Origin: UBA4951 sp963616935
Lineage (GTDB): Bacteria > Bacillota_I > Bacilli_A > RFN20 > CAG-826
Assembly (NCBI GenBank): GCA_963616935.1
Contig: CAVEMS010000003.1
Location: 1-64,000 of the forward strand
Length of the DNA: 64,000 nt
Reading direction: 5' to 3'
Under the pieces are notes generated by a model, which worked only from the letters and a program-made list of their open reading frames with translations, ran no database searches and was not told the origin of the DNA. Within the stretch, counting starts at the first letter, position 1. Every line of letters starts with the position of its first letter. Positions 9,062-18,579 of this stretch are shown here, one piece after another. Position numbers and translations under genes: made by a program.

Positions 9062-9805
9062 ATGAAAAACCTACCTAAAGCCATAATCTTAAGCACATTG
9101 GGGTTGATCTCCATGGCATCGTGCGGATCAAATAACCAAGAAGGAAACAAGGAAACGACGAATCCAACCACATCTAGCGGCACCACAAAGAAAGAAGAAG
9201 ATAGAATCGAGCTCAAGAAGAGAAGCGGATACATAAACGGAATCAACAATACGCTTGATCTAACTGGCTACTACGACTTCAAAGGAGAAACATCCATCGA
9301 TGATTTGGTCTTCTCGCATTATAGTGAGGGAAGCGATAAATACGTCGAAATCGATGGACACACCCTTAAATCCATAGGCTATGGGAAAGCCAATATAAAC
9401 GGCCAAGTGAAAGAAGGTCGCTTTATCAATAGCGGAACTGGGAACATTTATATAAACGTTATCAACGAGGACGATATCGTTAATTCCTATGCGACTTCAT
9501 ATGAAGGAGTTTCCTTGTCCATAAACGTAAAGTCCGATTCCACGTTTACCCTAACAAGAGGCGAAGGGAAGGTCGAAGAAAACGAGATAAGCGCGGCGAC
9601 AATAACAGGAAACTATTCGCTTGAAGATGATGGGCTTCTCCACTTCTCGCCAGACGAAAGCTCCTCGGCCTATTCCACAAGCTTCAAAGGGGAACTTAAT
9701 TACAGCAAGACCGATGGATCGGAATACACGTTATCGGCCTTCGTGCCAATCTCAAACTCCGAAGATGATTCGCCTCTCATCGTTTCCTTCAATGTGGTGA
9801 AATAA
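9062..9805 (+). CDS. Hypothetical lipoprotein
   Basis: The 247-residue product has a lipoprotein signal peptide ending LISMASCG (Cys about 21), a Ser/Thr-rich linker to about residue 45, then a beta-rich region with no family I recognise. Weakly similar blocks (FTLTRGEGKVEEN, ATITGNYSLEDDGLLHF) suggest a lipocalin- or META-like barrel, but this is only an impression. It is monocistronic: a good promoter at 9003-9031, a strong AAGGGAG ribosome site and a terminator at 9819-9852. The role is unknown; the site of action is the outer face of the membrane. Confidence 0.8.
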   Translation: MKNLPKAIILSTLGLISMASCGSNNQEGNKETTNPTTSSGTTKKEEDRIELKKRSGYINGINNTLDLTGYYDFKGETSIDDLVFSHYSEGSDKYVEIDGHTLKSIGYGKANINGQVKEGRFINSGTGNIYINVINEDDIVNSYATSYEGVSLSINVKSDSTFTLTRGEGKVEENEISAATITGNYSLEDDGLLHFSPDESSSAYSTSFKGELNYSKTDGSEYTLSAFVPISNSEDDSPLIVSFNVVK

Positions 9806-9818
9806 TCAAAAAACATAT

Positions 9819-9852
9819 GGGATTTGCAAAAAAAGCCTGCAAATCCCTTTTT
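9819..9852. terminator. Bidirectional terminator between lipoprotein and MFS genes
   Basis: A perfect 10-base stem (GGGATTTGCA at 9819-9828, TGCAAATCCC at 9838-9847) with a 9-base loop is followed by TTTTT. On the minus strand the same stem is followed by a T-rich stretch. It serves the lipoprotein gene and probably also the convergent MFS gene, whose stop codon lies inside the T run. Confidence 0.85.
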
Positions 9853-11095
9853 AAATTGTCGAATATCTATCTTTTTCTTCTGGAGAAAGAAGTTTGTCCC
9901 TTCGCGATAAGCGACAATTGATTATCTCATGCGAAAGGGCCATCAAAACGGCAAGAGTCAAAACGACATACGGCAAAGCCATATATAAATCGAAAGTCTT
10001 GACAACAAGTCCATACAAAGGAGAAACGATGATATTGCCACAATAGGCGATGGCCATCTCAAGCCCCATGATGTGTTGCGATAGCTCTTTGGAAAAACGA
10101 TATGGCGTTGAGCGGATGATGGCCGGATATATCGGCGCGCATCCTAATCCAATCATCAAGAATCCGGCGATCGCCAAAACGTTCTCGAACGGCAATAGAG
10201 CCAATACCGATCCAGCGATCAATATCGCCTCCCCCATCCTCATCATGTTCTTCTCTTTGATTTTTAGGGAGACAAGACCACATAAGAAACGACCGATGGT
10301 GATGCCTATATAGAACAAAGAATCGAGCCTGGCCGCTTCCTGGGTATTGAAGCCACGGCCATATTGGAAGAAGAAACCGCCCCAGTTGCCACTTGTGGTT
10401 TCGAGCCCGCAATAACAAAAGAATCCAAGCATCGCCAAATAGAAAACCGGATTCTTGGCCAACTCCTTTTTGGATATAGGAAGCTCCCCTTTCTCCACTT
10501 CTTCTTTCCGTTCGCTTAACTTGGCTTCGGACTCCACTTTCTTCCATAATGGGAGGCTAATGAAGGCAATCGCCGCGATTCCGAATTGAATGCAGGCAAT
10601 GAGCAATATCCCCTTATTCCAACCGAATGAGCTGTTATTCGAATCGATGAATGGGGCGATGATGAGAGGCGATATCGAAGCTCCAACACCCCATGAGCAA
10701 TGGAGCCAATTCATATGAATGGCTTTGTAGTGAAGGGCGACGTAGTTATTTAAAGCGCTGTCGATGGCCCCTGCTCCTAAGCCAAGAAGGATGGCTATCA
10801 AAAAGAAGGCCCAAACGAAATCCTTGCTCACCAAGTGAAAGCAAACTAGCCCTAGTGCGGTAAGCAAAATCGAAAAAGCCACGACAAATCGCGTTCCGAA
10901 TTTGTTGATCATCTTCTCTGAAAGAAGTGAAGACACGATGGTGCAACCAGACACAACAAGTCCGATATAGCCAGCCATATCAGGGCTCGTTTCAAGATTT
11001 TCGGCGATGGCAGGAAAGGTGCTACCAAGCACGCTATCGGGCAAACCAAGAGAAATGAATATGAGATAGATGACAAGTAGTAAAAGGATCCCCAT
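9851..11095 (-). CDS. MFS transporter, fucose-permease-like (FHS-type) sugar carrier
   Basis: The 414-residue product has about twelve hydrophobic segments with the usual central polar loop (about residues 190-215, KVESEAKLSERKEEVEKGE). Features of the sugar-permease branch include FISLGLPDSVLGSTFPAI at the N-terminus, GLGAGAIDSALNNYVA and HCSWGVGASISPL. Proteins of this type carry sugars by proton symport. It lies divergently beside a GH130 phosphorylase gene, so uptake of a mannose-containing sugar or a monosaccharide is a reasonable guess but not shown. No clear ribosome site precedes the ATG. Confidence 0.8.
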   Translation of the reverse strand: MGILLLLVIYLIFISLGLPDSVLGSTFPAIAENLETSPDMAGYIGLVVSGCTIVSSLLSEKMINKFGTRFVVAFSILLTALGLVCFHLVSKDFVWAFFLIAILLGLGAGAIDSALNNYVALHYKAIHMNWLHCSWGVGASISPLIIAPFIDSNNSSFGWNKGILLIACIQFGIAAIAFISLPLWKKVESEAKLSERKEEVEKGELPISKKELAKNPVFYLAMLGFFCYCGLETTSGNWGGFFFQYGRGFNTQEAARLDSLFYIGITIGRFLCGLVSLKIKEKNMMRMGEAILIAGSVLALLPFENVLAIAGFLMIGLGCAPIYPAIIRSTPYRFSKELSQHIMGLEMAIAYCGNIIVSPLYGLVVKTFDLYMALPYVVLTLAVLMALSHEIINCRLSRRDKLLSPEEKDRYSTI

Positions 11096-11169
11096 GCGGT
11101 TGATATTTTCTTACTTTGCAAGAGGGTATTAAAGACGAAAAGAAATCGCAAATAAGCGGTTAGATAATG

Positions 11170-11198
11170 TTCATAATTTTTCGGCCGTATCTTAGAAT
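11170..11198 (+). promoter_or_regulatory. Possible promoter of the GH130 gene
   Basis: TTCATA at 11170-11175 and TAGAAT at 11193-11198 are separated by 17 bases and lie shortly upstream of an AAAGGAG ribosome site and the ATG at 11228. Both hexamers are imperfect matches, so the call is weak. Confidence 0.35.
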
Positions 11199-11227
11199 GT
11201 ATTCATTCCTAATAAAGGAGATAGCAT

Positions 11228-12217
11228 ATGAGCAAAATAGTGAATGCCACATTCTGTGATTCGATTCCATGGCAAGAAAGGCCGAAAGATTCGTTCTTGC
11301 CCGTTTGGCGTTATAGCAACAATCCGGTTATCGATAGAAACGTAAATCACGTCATCGAAAGAGCGTTCAACAGTGCGTTCGTCTATAAGGATGGCGAATT
11401 CATCGGCGTTTTCCGCGGCGAGAAATATAACGGCATGCCTCTATTATTCGTCGGGCATAGCAAAGATGGACTCCATTTCGAATTAGACGAAGAACCGATT
11501 CATTTCGTCGATGAGAATGGAAACCAATTAGAAGACAAAAGATGGGCCTATGATCCACGCGTGATTGAGCTTGATGGCGAATATTACGTCGTTTGGGCCG
11601 ATCTATGGGCCGATGTCACCATCGGAATCGCAAAAACAAAGGACTTCAAAAAGTTCACCAAACTACCGCATGGCTTTCTGCCAAACATCAGAAACGGTGC
11701 GCTCTTCCCAAGGAAAATAAACGGTAAGTACTATATGCTTTCGCGCCCATCCGACACTGGGGCCACGCCATTTGGCAATATCTTCGTTTCCAATTCGCCC
11801 GATCTCAAATATTGGGGCGAGCACAAATTGTTATTGACGCCGAATTTCTCATGGTGGTGCGGCATCAAAGTGGGCCCTGGCCCTGCTCCAATCGAAACGG
11901 ATGAAGGCTGGCTTTTATTGATTCATGGCGTAAATAGGAATTGCAACGGCATGGTCTATAACATGGGCGCCATGCTGCTTGACAAAGATGATCCGACGAA
12001 AGTGCTATGCGTATGCGACGATGCGCTTCTTATCCCGCAAAAAGATTATGAAGTCAGCGGATTCACGCCAAACGTCGTCTTCCCAACTTGCGTCATACCT
12101 GCTAGCGATGGACGCTTGGCGATTTATTATGGAGCCGCCGACACTTACACCTGCTTAGCTTTCACGACCGTCGACATCTTGTTGGATTACATCAAAAAGC
12201 ATCCTGTCAAAATCTAA
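11228..12217 (+). CDS. GH130 beta-mannoside (mannooligosaccharide) phosphorylase
   Basis: The 329-residue product is a five-bladed beta-propeller enzyme of family GH130. Markers are LPVWRYSNNPVIDR at the N-terminus, YDPRVIELDGEYYVVW (the Asp is the family's catalytic acid), NGALFPRKINGKYYMLSRPS, GDTGATPFGN-type binding residues, and AIYYGAADTYTCLAF near the end. GH130 enzymes break beta-mannosides with phosphate, giving mannose 1-phosphate. Subfamily members act on mannosyl-glucose, mannooligosaccharides or mannosyl-GlcNAc, and I cannot separate these by eye. There is no signal peptide, so it is cytoplasmic and needs an importer; the MFS gene is divergent to it. AAAGGAG supports the start. 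Confidence 0.9.
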   Translation: MSKIVNATFCDSIPWQERPKDSFLPVWRYSNNPVIDRNVNHVIERAFNSAFVYKDGEFIGVFRGEKYNGMPLLFVGHSKDGLHFELDEEPIHFVDENGNQLEDKRWAYDPRVIELDGEYYVVWADLWADVTIGIAKTKDFKKFTKLPHGFLPNIRNGALFPRKINGKYYMLSRPSDTGATPFGNIFVSNSPDLKYWGEHKLLLTPNFSWWCGIKVGPGPAPIETDEGWLLLIHGVNRNCNGMVYNMGAMLLDKDDPTKVLCVCDDALLIPQKDYEVSGFTPNVVFPTCVIPASDGRLAIYYGAADTYTCLAFTTVDILLDYIKKHPVKI

Positions 12218-12360
12218 TTTCTCAAACACCAAAAAAAGAATTAATTTATTAGCACCATCACCAAACATTTTTGTTCGATAAAACGTGTATTTTTTTGATT
12301 AATACTGCCAAGCGAAACGTTATGATAAAACAAGTGCCATTTCGGTTTTTTTCCGTGTTT

Positions 12361-12466
12361 NNNNNNNNNNNNNNNNNNNNNNNNNNNNNNNNNNNNNNNN
12401 NNNNNNNNNNNNNNNNNNNNNNNNNNNNNNNNNNNNNNNNNNNNNNNNNNNNNNNNNNNNNNNNNN
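12361..12466. other. Assembly gap (106 N)
   Basis: A run of 106 undetermined bases joins two contigs between the GH130 gene and the phosphopantetheinyl transferase gene. The true distance and content are unknown, so adjacency across the gap should be treated with care. Confidence 0.99.
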
Positions 12467-12502
12467 AAATCACCGCAATACACGAATGTTTTTGATGACG
12501 GC

Positions 12503-13102
12503 TCATTCCTGGCTACAAACCGCAAGCAAGTAGTCACTAAACGTTTTTTCTTCGATAACCCACTTTCTTGGATCGACATTCTGAATTATCTTGACCTTTG
12601 TGCCGTCTGGAAGAACGCTAAAAGAATTCATCGGAATGGTTATTCCATATCCGACGGCCTTCAAAAAGCTCTCCTTATAAACCCATATCCTAGTGAACGC
12701 TTCATTCTCATTAAGAGAGGTGTCGATATATTTCTGTTCTTCTTCAGTGAAACATTTGGAAACGACGCCGTCATTGATTTCTCTGACTTTCTCTATATCA
12801 CATCCGATTTCTTGATCGGAAATGACGGCAATGGCGAATTCGCCAGAGTGCGACAAATTGAAATGAATATGAGGATAATCTTTCAAATACGGTTTTCCAT
12901 TTTCTTTATAGGAAATGGATACGGAGGGTTCAGATAGTCCAAAATCCCGTAATCCTCTATCGAGTGCAAGCCCGGCCGCCAAACACAACTTCTTGTCTTT
13001 TTCGAAAATATAGGAGTTCGCCTTAATCTTACGAGCCGGCGACAAAGAGGCGATTTCATCTTCGCCAATATCGTTAATGTTCACGTAGTAGAGCTTATAC
13101 AT
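12503..13102 (-). CDS. Sfp-type 4'-phosphopantetheinyl transferase
   Basis: The product (199 residues from the ATG at 13102) carries all Sfp-family motifs in order: HFNLSHSGEFAIAVI, GCDIEKVRE (metal-binding Asp and Glu), FTEEEQKYI, and RIWVYKESFLKAVGYG. It transfers phosphopantetheine from CoA to a carrier protein. I prefer 13102 over the upstream ATG at 13153 because family proteins begin close to this point and GGTGAAGG precedes it. No fatty acid, polyketide or non-ribosomal peptide synthase gene lies in the window, so its partner is not known. The acyl carrier protein of lipid synthesis is the simplest candidate. Confidence 0.88.
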   Translation of the reverse strand: MYKLYYVNINDIGEDEIASLSPARKIKANSYIFEKDKKLCLAAGLALDRGLRDFGLSEPSVSISYKENGKPYLKDYPHIHFNLSHSGEFAIAVISDQEIGCDIEKVREINDGVVSKCFTEEEQKYIDTSLNENEAFTRIWVYKESFLKAVGYGITIPMNSFSVLPDGTKVKIIQNVDPRKWVIEEKTFSDYLLAVCSQE

Positions 13103-13225
13103 GATGAGGCCTTCACCAAAACTTATATTAATTTTATCTTTCGCCATCCACAACGAAGAAAGACGAAAGGCATTAATTTTTAGTGATTATTGAGGATGCA
13201 TATATCGGCGTAAAATCCTAAAAAA

Positions 13226-13239
13226 TATAGAATTCTATA
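13226..13239. promoter_or_regulatory. Perfect 14-base palindrome
   Basis: TATAGAATTCTATA reads the same on both strands. It sits in the intergenic region between the phosphopantetheinyl transferase start and the 3' end of the GH106-like gene. Such AT-rich palindromes can be operators or overlapping -10 elements; nothing ties this one to a gene. Confidence 0.25.
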
Positions 13240-13370
13240 AAAAAGAGGATTATGGCCGGCGATAGAAATAATTTATTCTGTGAGCCAGCTTATGATTTTC
13301 CGATTTCAAGTTCTATCGCAGAATATCGACAAGCAAAAAACGAAAAATCGCTGCAAAAACAATCTATTTA

Positions 13371-16172
13371 TCAAAGAATCGTCCGCACGAAAGCGTACGT
13401 TGGCAAAACAAGCGGAGACTCACAATTGACCCAAGTACCAACCCTTTCGAAGGTATACGGACCAACGCCCATATCCTCTTCTTCTTGGCTATGGTGCGGA
13501 CCCATGAGGTTACGTGGCGAAACCGTCAGCGTGATCTTCAAATGATTCTTGCCCTTCGTTAGGAGTCCAGATAGATCGAATCTCGAATCATACCAAGCGG
13601 ATGGAACCTTCTTGCCATTGCACTCGATGTCGAGCAATTGGAAACGCTTGTCGATTACTAAGACCGAATCCGTATCCTCCACGTCTATATCTTGTTCCAA
13701 GACAATATCGCCCTTGAAGAAAGGGAATCCCTCTTCGATAAGATGCGTAATATCTTTCTTTTGGCCATCTATATAGAAGTTATCGCCAATGACGCATCCT
13801 GGAACGCTTCCATCGTGGAAATCGCCATAAACGCCGAAATCTCCTTTGACGTAGATTGGCTCGATATCAGAATCGTAGGCCAAGCAATTCTTAAGCGACT
13901 CCGTGACGTTCTCTCCGAATAAGGCATAATACACATTCTCACCTTGGTAATAATGCATTTTGACAATGACTTCGTTTTCACCGATTTTTAGTGATGGCAT
14001 CGCATCGTATTCTTTTAGCTTTGGCTCGAATTCGACGTGAGAGGAGGAAGTCAGTTCTTTGCCGTTTAGAGTGACGGAAATCGTATGACTGTCTTCGATT
14101 TCGAGTAAACACTTTGAAGGGATTTTCTTTACGTCAAAAACGTATCTTAAGTGCAAATCCCCAGCGAATCTCTTTTCTAAGAGTTCAAAGAAGACGCCCA
14201 TATGAGGATGCGGCTTCGAATAATTGACTCCATCCAAGGAGTAGGCGACCTTGTCGATGGTCAAATAATTCATAACCGGCGATTCGACACGGAAAGACTT
14301 GCCCAAATGGATTTCGTTCTTCTTTTTCTCGTGTGGCGCTTCCTTATTCGAGAAGAAGACGATCTTGCTCTCCCCTTCTTCGAAATGGAGGGAAAGAGGA
14401 AGGACCTTCTTCTCGTCCCTAAGCAAATCGATGGATTCGAATGAGGTATATGGGTCACGTTCGAAAACGATGTCCTCTTTCTTCCCAACGTTAACGAGAT
14501 ACAAGAACTCGCCATCTTCGTTTTTGCGGTAGCTAAGACGGATGTTCGCATTCTCGCTCGATTTATACGGCATCGAATTCCTAATGCCTTCCATATCGAT
14601 ATTCTCTTTCAAATACGAATAATCGTATGGCTGCCCCTCCAAATACGTCGGCTTGCCATATGGTAACGATATCTTGCCGCCTTGTTTAACGAATTCCCTT
14701 AGCAACGTTTCGGTGGTCTTGTCCATCGTAAGGACTTTCGGGAAGACGAGGATCGAATAGGATTTCTTGCCACATATGAGTTTACCATCCTCGATCTTGC
14801 CATATTTAGCAAGAAGCGTCTCATCGACGAAGTGCCAAGAGACATGCATCGCGGTCAACTTCTCAGTTAACTCATGGAATGGCGCTTCGACCTCTTCAAT
14901 GCCGCATGAAGGCACCGACTCGTCGCGCGTATAATCGAAATAAGCGCTTCTGATTGGATTAAGAACGGCGACATCGACGATTTCTTCGGAATTGGACAAA
15001 TATTTTCCAAGGGCCGCGAAGTAATCATTGAACGCTTTAAAACCCTTCTTCACCCAAGGATTGACAGGCGAATAGTGAGCGGGATAATCCCTTTTCCTTT
15101 GGCCATGTTCGGAGTATGGCATAAGGTGTTGACACATAAGATTCACACCGCCCCAATAAAGGGCTTCGGCATCGCGCTTAAGCTCGATTGGCGTCACATC
15201 CCAACCAGCGCAAGCGAACATTTCGGATAGCACCTGCTTTTTGCCAAGTTGCGAAGCGACGGATCCGACTTGCTTTGGCGAGATGACGTCTGGCGTATAT
15301 CTGCCTAGCCAATCGACGCCTGGGATATGCTCATATTCATATAAAGGCATAATGCCGGCGCAGCACCACATCTGGGTGAACAAAGACGTTTCTTCCACAT
15401 AGTGACCGGTAAGTTTATAGGAATTCTTATCGCACCATTCGTAGATGTTCTTGGCAAAGGAATTTAGCATCAAATCCTGCATCGCCTTCCAATAACGATA
15501 TCTGAATTCTCTATATCCTTCTTTCTTAACGAAAAGAAGGCCGATTCCATCTAGAAGATCAGAGTCATAATGTTCTTTGAAATACGCCGGCAACACTCTC
15601 GTATACGGCGTCCCCCAGCGATAATATTGCGGCTCATCGGTGAAGAATCCTTTGAGTCCGTCTTTATCGCGCTTCTTATATTCTTCGTGCGTCAAAGCGA
15701 TGAATTTATCCACCACTTCTTTATTGAGGATATCAGCGGTCGAAGTAGCGATATGATCATAGATATTGAGCACATTCTCCCCGTCATTAACGCGAATTAG
15801 CGAATCTCCATCCGCATTATAGCTAACCATGGCGTTAGAATCGTAAGGACCATACGAATAAGTCAAATAATGATCGCGGTTAGCTGGATCTTCCAAGAGC
15901 TTGCCGCCGGCAAAGCCGCTTGGCCAGCCATTCTCGTCATAAGCGTACGCTTCCATGCCAAGCTTCTTGGCTTCTTTCTCGCATGCCGCAACGCAGTCAA
16001 ACCATTTCTCTCCCAAATAAGGCGTGGTCAAACCGCCTCTTGCATGCATAAAGAAACCGCCGACGCCATTCTCATGCATCCAATCTATTTGCTTAACCAA
16101 CTCATCAGGTTCAAGTTCATCATTCCAACTCCAAAATGGGAGACAACGATACATCGCTTCAACATCTTTCAT
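13371..16172 (-). CDS. GH106-like alpha-L-rhamnosidase (cytoplasmic)
   Basis: The 933-residue product matches the large Glyco_hydro_106-type family. The N-terminal catalytic region shows PFWSWNDEL, GVGGFFMHARGGL, GMEAYAYDENGWPSGFAGG, and later GHYVEETSLFTQMWC and QVLSEMFACAGWD. A middle beta-sandwich part and a galactose-binding-like C-terminal domain (about 830-933) follow. GH106 enzymes remove alpha-L-rhamnose from pectic rhamnogalacturonans by an inverting mechanism; other substrates occur in relatives. No signal peptide is present, so it acts on imported oligosaccharides. A consensus GGAGGT ribosome site 8 bases before the ATG gives strong support for the start. It stands alone, well apart from the pectin-type operon at 35.7-60.3 kb, but suits the same diet. 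Confidence 0.8.
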   Translation of the reverse strand: MKDVEAMYRCLPFWSWNDELEPDELVKQIDWMHENGVGGFFMHARGGLTTPYLGEKWFDCVAACEKEAKKLGMEAYAYDENGWPSGFAGGKLLEDPANRDHYLTYSYGPYDSNAMVSYNADGDSLIRVNDGENVLNIYDHIATSTADILNKEVVDKFIALTHEEYKKRDKDGLKGFFTDEPQYYRWGTPYTRVLPAYFKEHYDSDLLDGIGLLFVKKEGYREFRYRYWKAMQDLMLNSFAKNIYEWCDKNSYKLTGHYVEETSLFTQMWCCAGIMPLYEYEHIPGVDWLGRYTPDVISPKQVGSVASQLGKKQVLSEMFACAGWDVTPIELKRDAEALYWGGVNLMCQHLMPYSEHGQRKRDYPAHYSPVNPWVKKGFKAFNDYFAALGKYLSNSEEIVDVAVLNPIRSAYFDYTRDESVPSCGIEEVEAPFHELTEKLTAMHVSWHFVDETLLAKYGKIEDGKLICGKKSYSILVFPKVLTMDKTTETLLREFVKQGGKISLPYGKPTYLEGQPYDYSYLKENIDMEGIRNSMPYKSSENANIRLSYRKNEDGEFLYLVNVGKKEDIVFERDPYTSFESIDLLRDEKKVLPLSLHFEEGESKIVFFSNKEAPHEKKKNEIHLGKSFRVESPVMNYLTIDKVAYSLDGVNYSKPHPHMGVFFELLEKRFAGDLHLRYVFDVKKIPSKCLLEIEDSHTISVTLNGKELTSSSHVEFEPKLKEYDAMPSLKIGENEVIVKMHYYQGENVYYALFGENVTESLKNCLAYDSDIEPIYVKGDFGVYGDFHDGSVPGCVIGDNFYIDGQKKDITHLIEEGFPFFKGDIVLEQDIDVEDTDSVLVIDKRFQLLDIECNGKKVPSAWYDSRFDLSGLLTKGKNHLKITLTVSPRNLMGPHHSQEEEDMGVGPYTFERVGTWVNCESPLVLPTYAFVRTIL

Positions 16173-16336
16173 AAAGAGATGACCTCCATAGCCCTTCTAT
16201 TATCCTTGCTTCTCTAAAAAAGAGAAGATTAGAAGGCAAATTGGCGAAAAAATGGGATAAACACATTCCTTAAGCGCAATCTTAGAAAGGAACTATGACA
16301 CAAAAAAGTGGCATACTTTATCGTGGAGGACGGTTT

Positions 16337-17741
16337 ATGAAAAGAAAAATAACAGCAGAATTGGAAAAATTCTTCTCCTCGGATGAGAAAAAGGCCTTCT
16401 TGCTAAAAGGACCTAGGCAAGTCGGAAAAACATATGCGATTGAAGAGTTCATATCTTCGCATTACGATTCTGAGCAAACGATTAAAATAAACTTCTTATC
16501 TCAGCCTGAAGCCCGTTATTTTTTTGAATTGGATTCGAAAACCTCGATCTCTTTGGAACCGGATGCAATCCTCAATCGAATAATAACCAATCCAAATTAT
16601 CAAAACGTCAAATTGGTTCCTGGCAAAAAAAATCGCCATTTTCTTGGATGAGATACAGGAATGTCCTAAAGCCATAACGTCTTTGAAATTTTTCGCATTA
16701 GACAGAGAAAAATATGATGTCTATGCCTCGGGCAGCTATCTTGGATTTTCCTTTTTGAATATATCGGTCGTGGATTCTTTTCCGACCGGATACATAATAA
16801 CAAAAACTTTAAATGGATTAGATTTCGGAGAGTTTATGTGGGCTGCCGGTTTTAACGACAATTACACCACAAATTTGAAAAAATCCATTGCAAAAAGCAC
16901 ATATTTTGATGACGCAACACATGAGAGACTACTCGATTTATTCCATAAATATTTGGTCATAGGATCTTTGCCGGCCCCAATCAAATCATATTTCGAAAGC
17001 AAAGATATACGCCATGTTCGCGAGATCCTAAAAAATCTCTACGGTGATTATTGTTTGGAAATGAATAAACATCTATTAATGTATCCGCGTGCGCATTTTG
17101 GCGAAGCCTATTCGAAAACAATGGCCATCAAAAACAAAGCGGTTTTCGAAAGCATCCCTAGCCAATTAAGACAACAAAACAAAAAATTCATGTATCGGCG
17201 AGTCGCCAAAGGCGGACGAGAAAGAATGTATGTCGACAACATTCTTTGGCTTAAAACCGCCGGACTCATAGAAGAAGTCCAAAACGTCAAATCATTAGCC
17301 TCTTTCATAGACGATTATTCGATCGAGGACGACTTCAAACTCTTTTATTTCGATACCGGAATTCTCTTGTCTCAATTCGACTCAAAAATATCCGATGACA
17401 TATTGCTAGGCTTAAACAACGAGAACTACGCCTCGTCTTTATGCATCGGAGGAATATATGAGAACGCCGTTTCCAATATCCTTAGCAAATACATGTCAGA
17501 CGAAAAAAAGTTCTATTTCTATAAGGATGACAAATATGAATTAGACTTTGTCTATCAAGATGGCGATAAAATCTCGCTAATAGAAGTGAAATCTGGAACC
17601 GATCTGAAAGCCAAGTCCCTAACGGCTTTATCAAACGGCCGAGACGATATCAACCCGATTAGAATCAGCCAAAAACAGATAAAAGAGAAAACATTCAACG
17701 AATATAGCTTTTATTCTTTCGCCCTCTTGTATTCGAAATAA
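16337..17741 (+). pseudogene. DUF4143/AAA ATPase with a frameshift in a run of eight A
   Basis: Two overlapping frames together make one ATPase of about 467 residues. The first (16337-16651; 16295 is an upstream alternative start) holds Walker A, LLKGPRQVGKTYAIEEF. The second (to 17741) holds the end of Walker B (DEIQECPKAI) and the C-terminal DUF4143-type domain with a nuclease-like LDFVYQDGDKISLIEVKSG. The break is in an A8 run at 16625-16632: with seven A the frame reads GKKIAIFLDEIQ without interruption. The start at 16337 has a GGAGG 7 bases upstream. It may be a true mutation, an assembly error, or a slippage site making both long and short products. Confidence 0.75.
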
Positions 17742-17753
17742 CCAAAAATGATT

Positions 17754-18578
17754 TTATTTCGCCGTTAAGGAAATATCGTTAGTGAGCGTTATGTCTTCGG
17801 AGCCAACCCCTTCGGCGGCGAATGAATAGCTGGTGACGTTGTTTTTAGTAGCCAAAACCCGTTTGCTAAGCGAGTCATCATCCATGCAGGAGAATTGATA
17901 TTCGGTGACGTAATAAGTTTCTTTTCCGTCAATGAGGTCGATTATCCTCCTCGAATAGAAAGCAATACCCCATTTGTCATCGGTTTTGTCCAAAGTGACG
18001 TAATGGTTTTCGGTGCGCACGCCATCGCTGATTTTATGCGTATGTTTGAGAGTGTATCCAAGCGTCGTTTTAGCGTCCGCAAGCGTTAGCGAGATGTCAT
18101 CATAGGTAACGCCATCAACGGTTTTAGAGGAACCGGCGCCAACAAACGCCTTCATTCCTTCGTAAGTCGCCAAAACGAACGTGTAATCCGTCTTTATAAG
18201 CGAAGTCGCATCGTTACGATATTGATTTAAGACGGTCGGATCTTCGGAAACGATTCCGCCCTTATCGCCAGTTATGAGGAAATACGTATCAACATCATAT
18301 TTGATGGTGAATCCGACGTATTTCGTGTCGCCTTCATAAACGAAATCGTCTCCGGAATAGATTTCCGCATTATGATTGTCGGAATCGAACGTCGTGTCTT
18401 TTGCGCCGTCGGACTTCTTGGAAACGCGATTCGATTTGACGACGTTGAAATCATCGTCTGAATATCCGGAAACGGTAACGAAGTCCTCAATATTGGTAAT
18501 TTCCTTGCCAAAGGAATTAACGCTGCAAGAAGGAAGGACGAATAGCGAGGCCAAAGCCAATAAGAATCCCTTTTTCAT
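17754..18578 (-). CDS. Hypothetical lipoprotein, last gene of the 17.8-21.9 kb operon
   Basis: The product (274 residues from the ATG at 18578) has a signal peptide MKKGFLLALASLFVLPSC, with Cys about 18, and a mature part of unknown family. I chose this start over one 11 codons upstream because it has GGGGAAG before it and gives a normal signal peptide. The gene starts right after the stop of the upstream membrane protein gene (18580), so the two are probably translationally coupled. No enzymatic motif is visible. The location beside an extracellular nuclease gene suggests a shared surface role, but that is inference. Confidence 0.75.
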   Translation of the reverse strand: MKKGFLLALASLFVLPSCSVNSFGKEITNIEDFVTVSGYSDDDFNVVKSNRVSKKSDGAKDTTFDSDNHNAEIYSGDDFVYEGDTKYVGFTIKYDVDTYFLITGDKGGIVSEDPTVLNQYRNDATSLIKTDYTFVLATYEGMKAFVGAGSSKTVDGVTYDDISLTLADAKTTLGYTLKHTHKISDGVRTENHYVTLDKTDDKWGIAFYSRRIIDLIDGKETYYVTEYQFSCMDDDSLSKRVLATKNNVTSYSFAAEGVGSEDITLTNDISLTAK

Positions 18579-18579
18579 A

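Noticed and set aside
12218..12360. Possible terminator after the GH130 gene
   Set aside because: Only weak short stems (for example around ACATTTTTGTT) are present, and the assembly gap cuts the region.
13252..13545. Plus-strand frame of 97 codons with an AAGAGG-like site and a palindrome just upstream
   Set aside because: Its second half lies antisense to the end of the GH106-like gene, and the first 40 residues resemble nothing I recognise. It could be a short gene or a lost 5' end, but support is too thin.
16209..16227. Short hairpin (7-base stem, 5-base A/T loop) before the GH106-like gene
   Set aside because: It is too short and lies upstream of the start in the 5' leader region. No T run follows on the strand that would need it, so I do not call a terminator.
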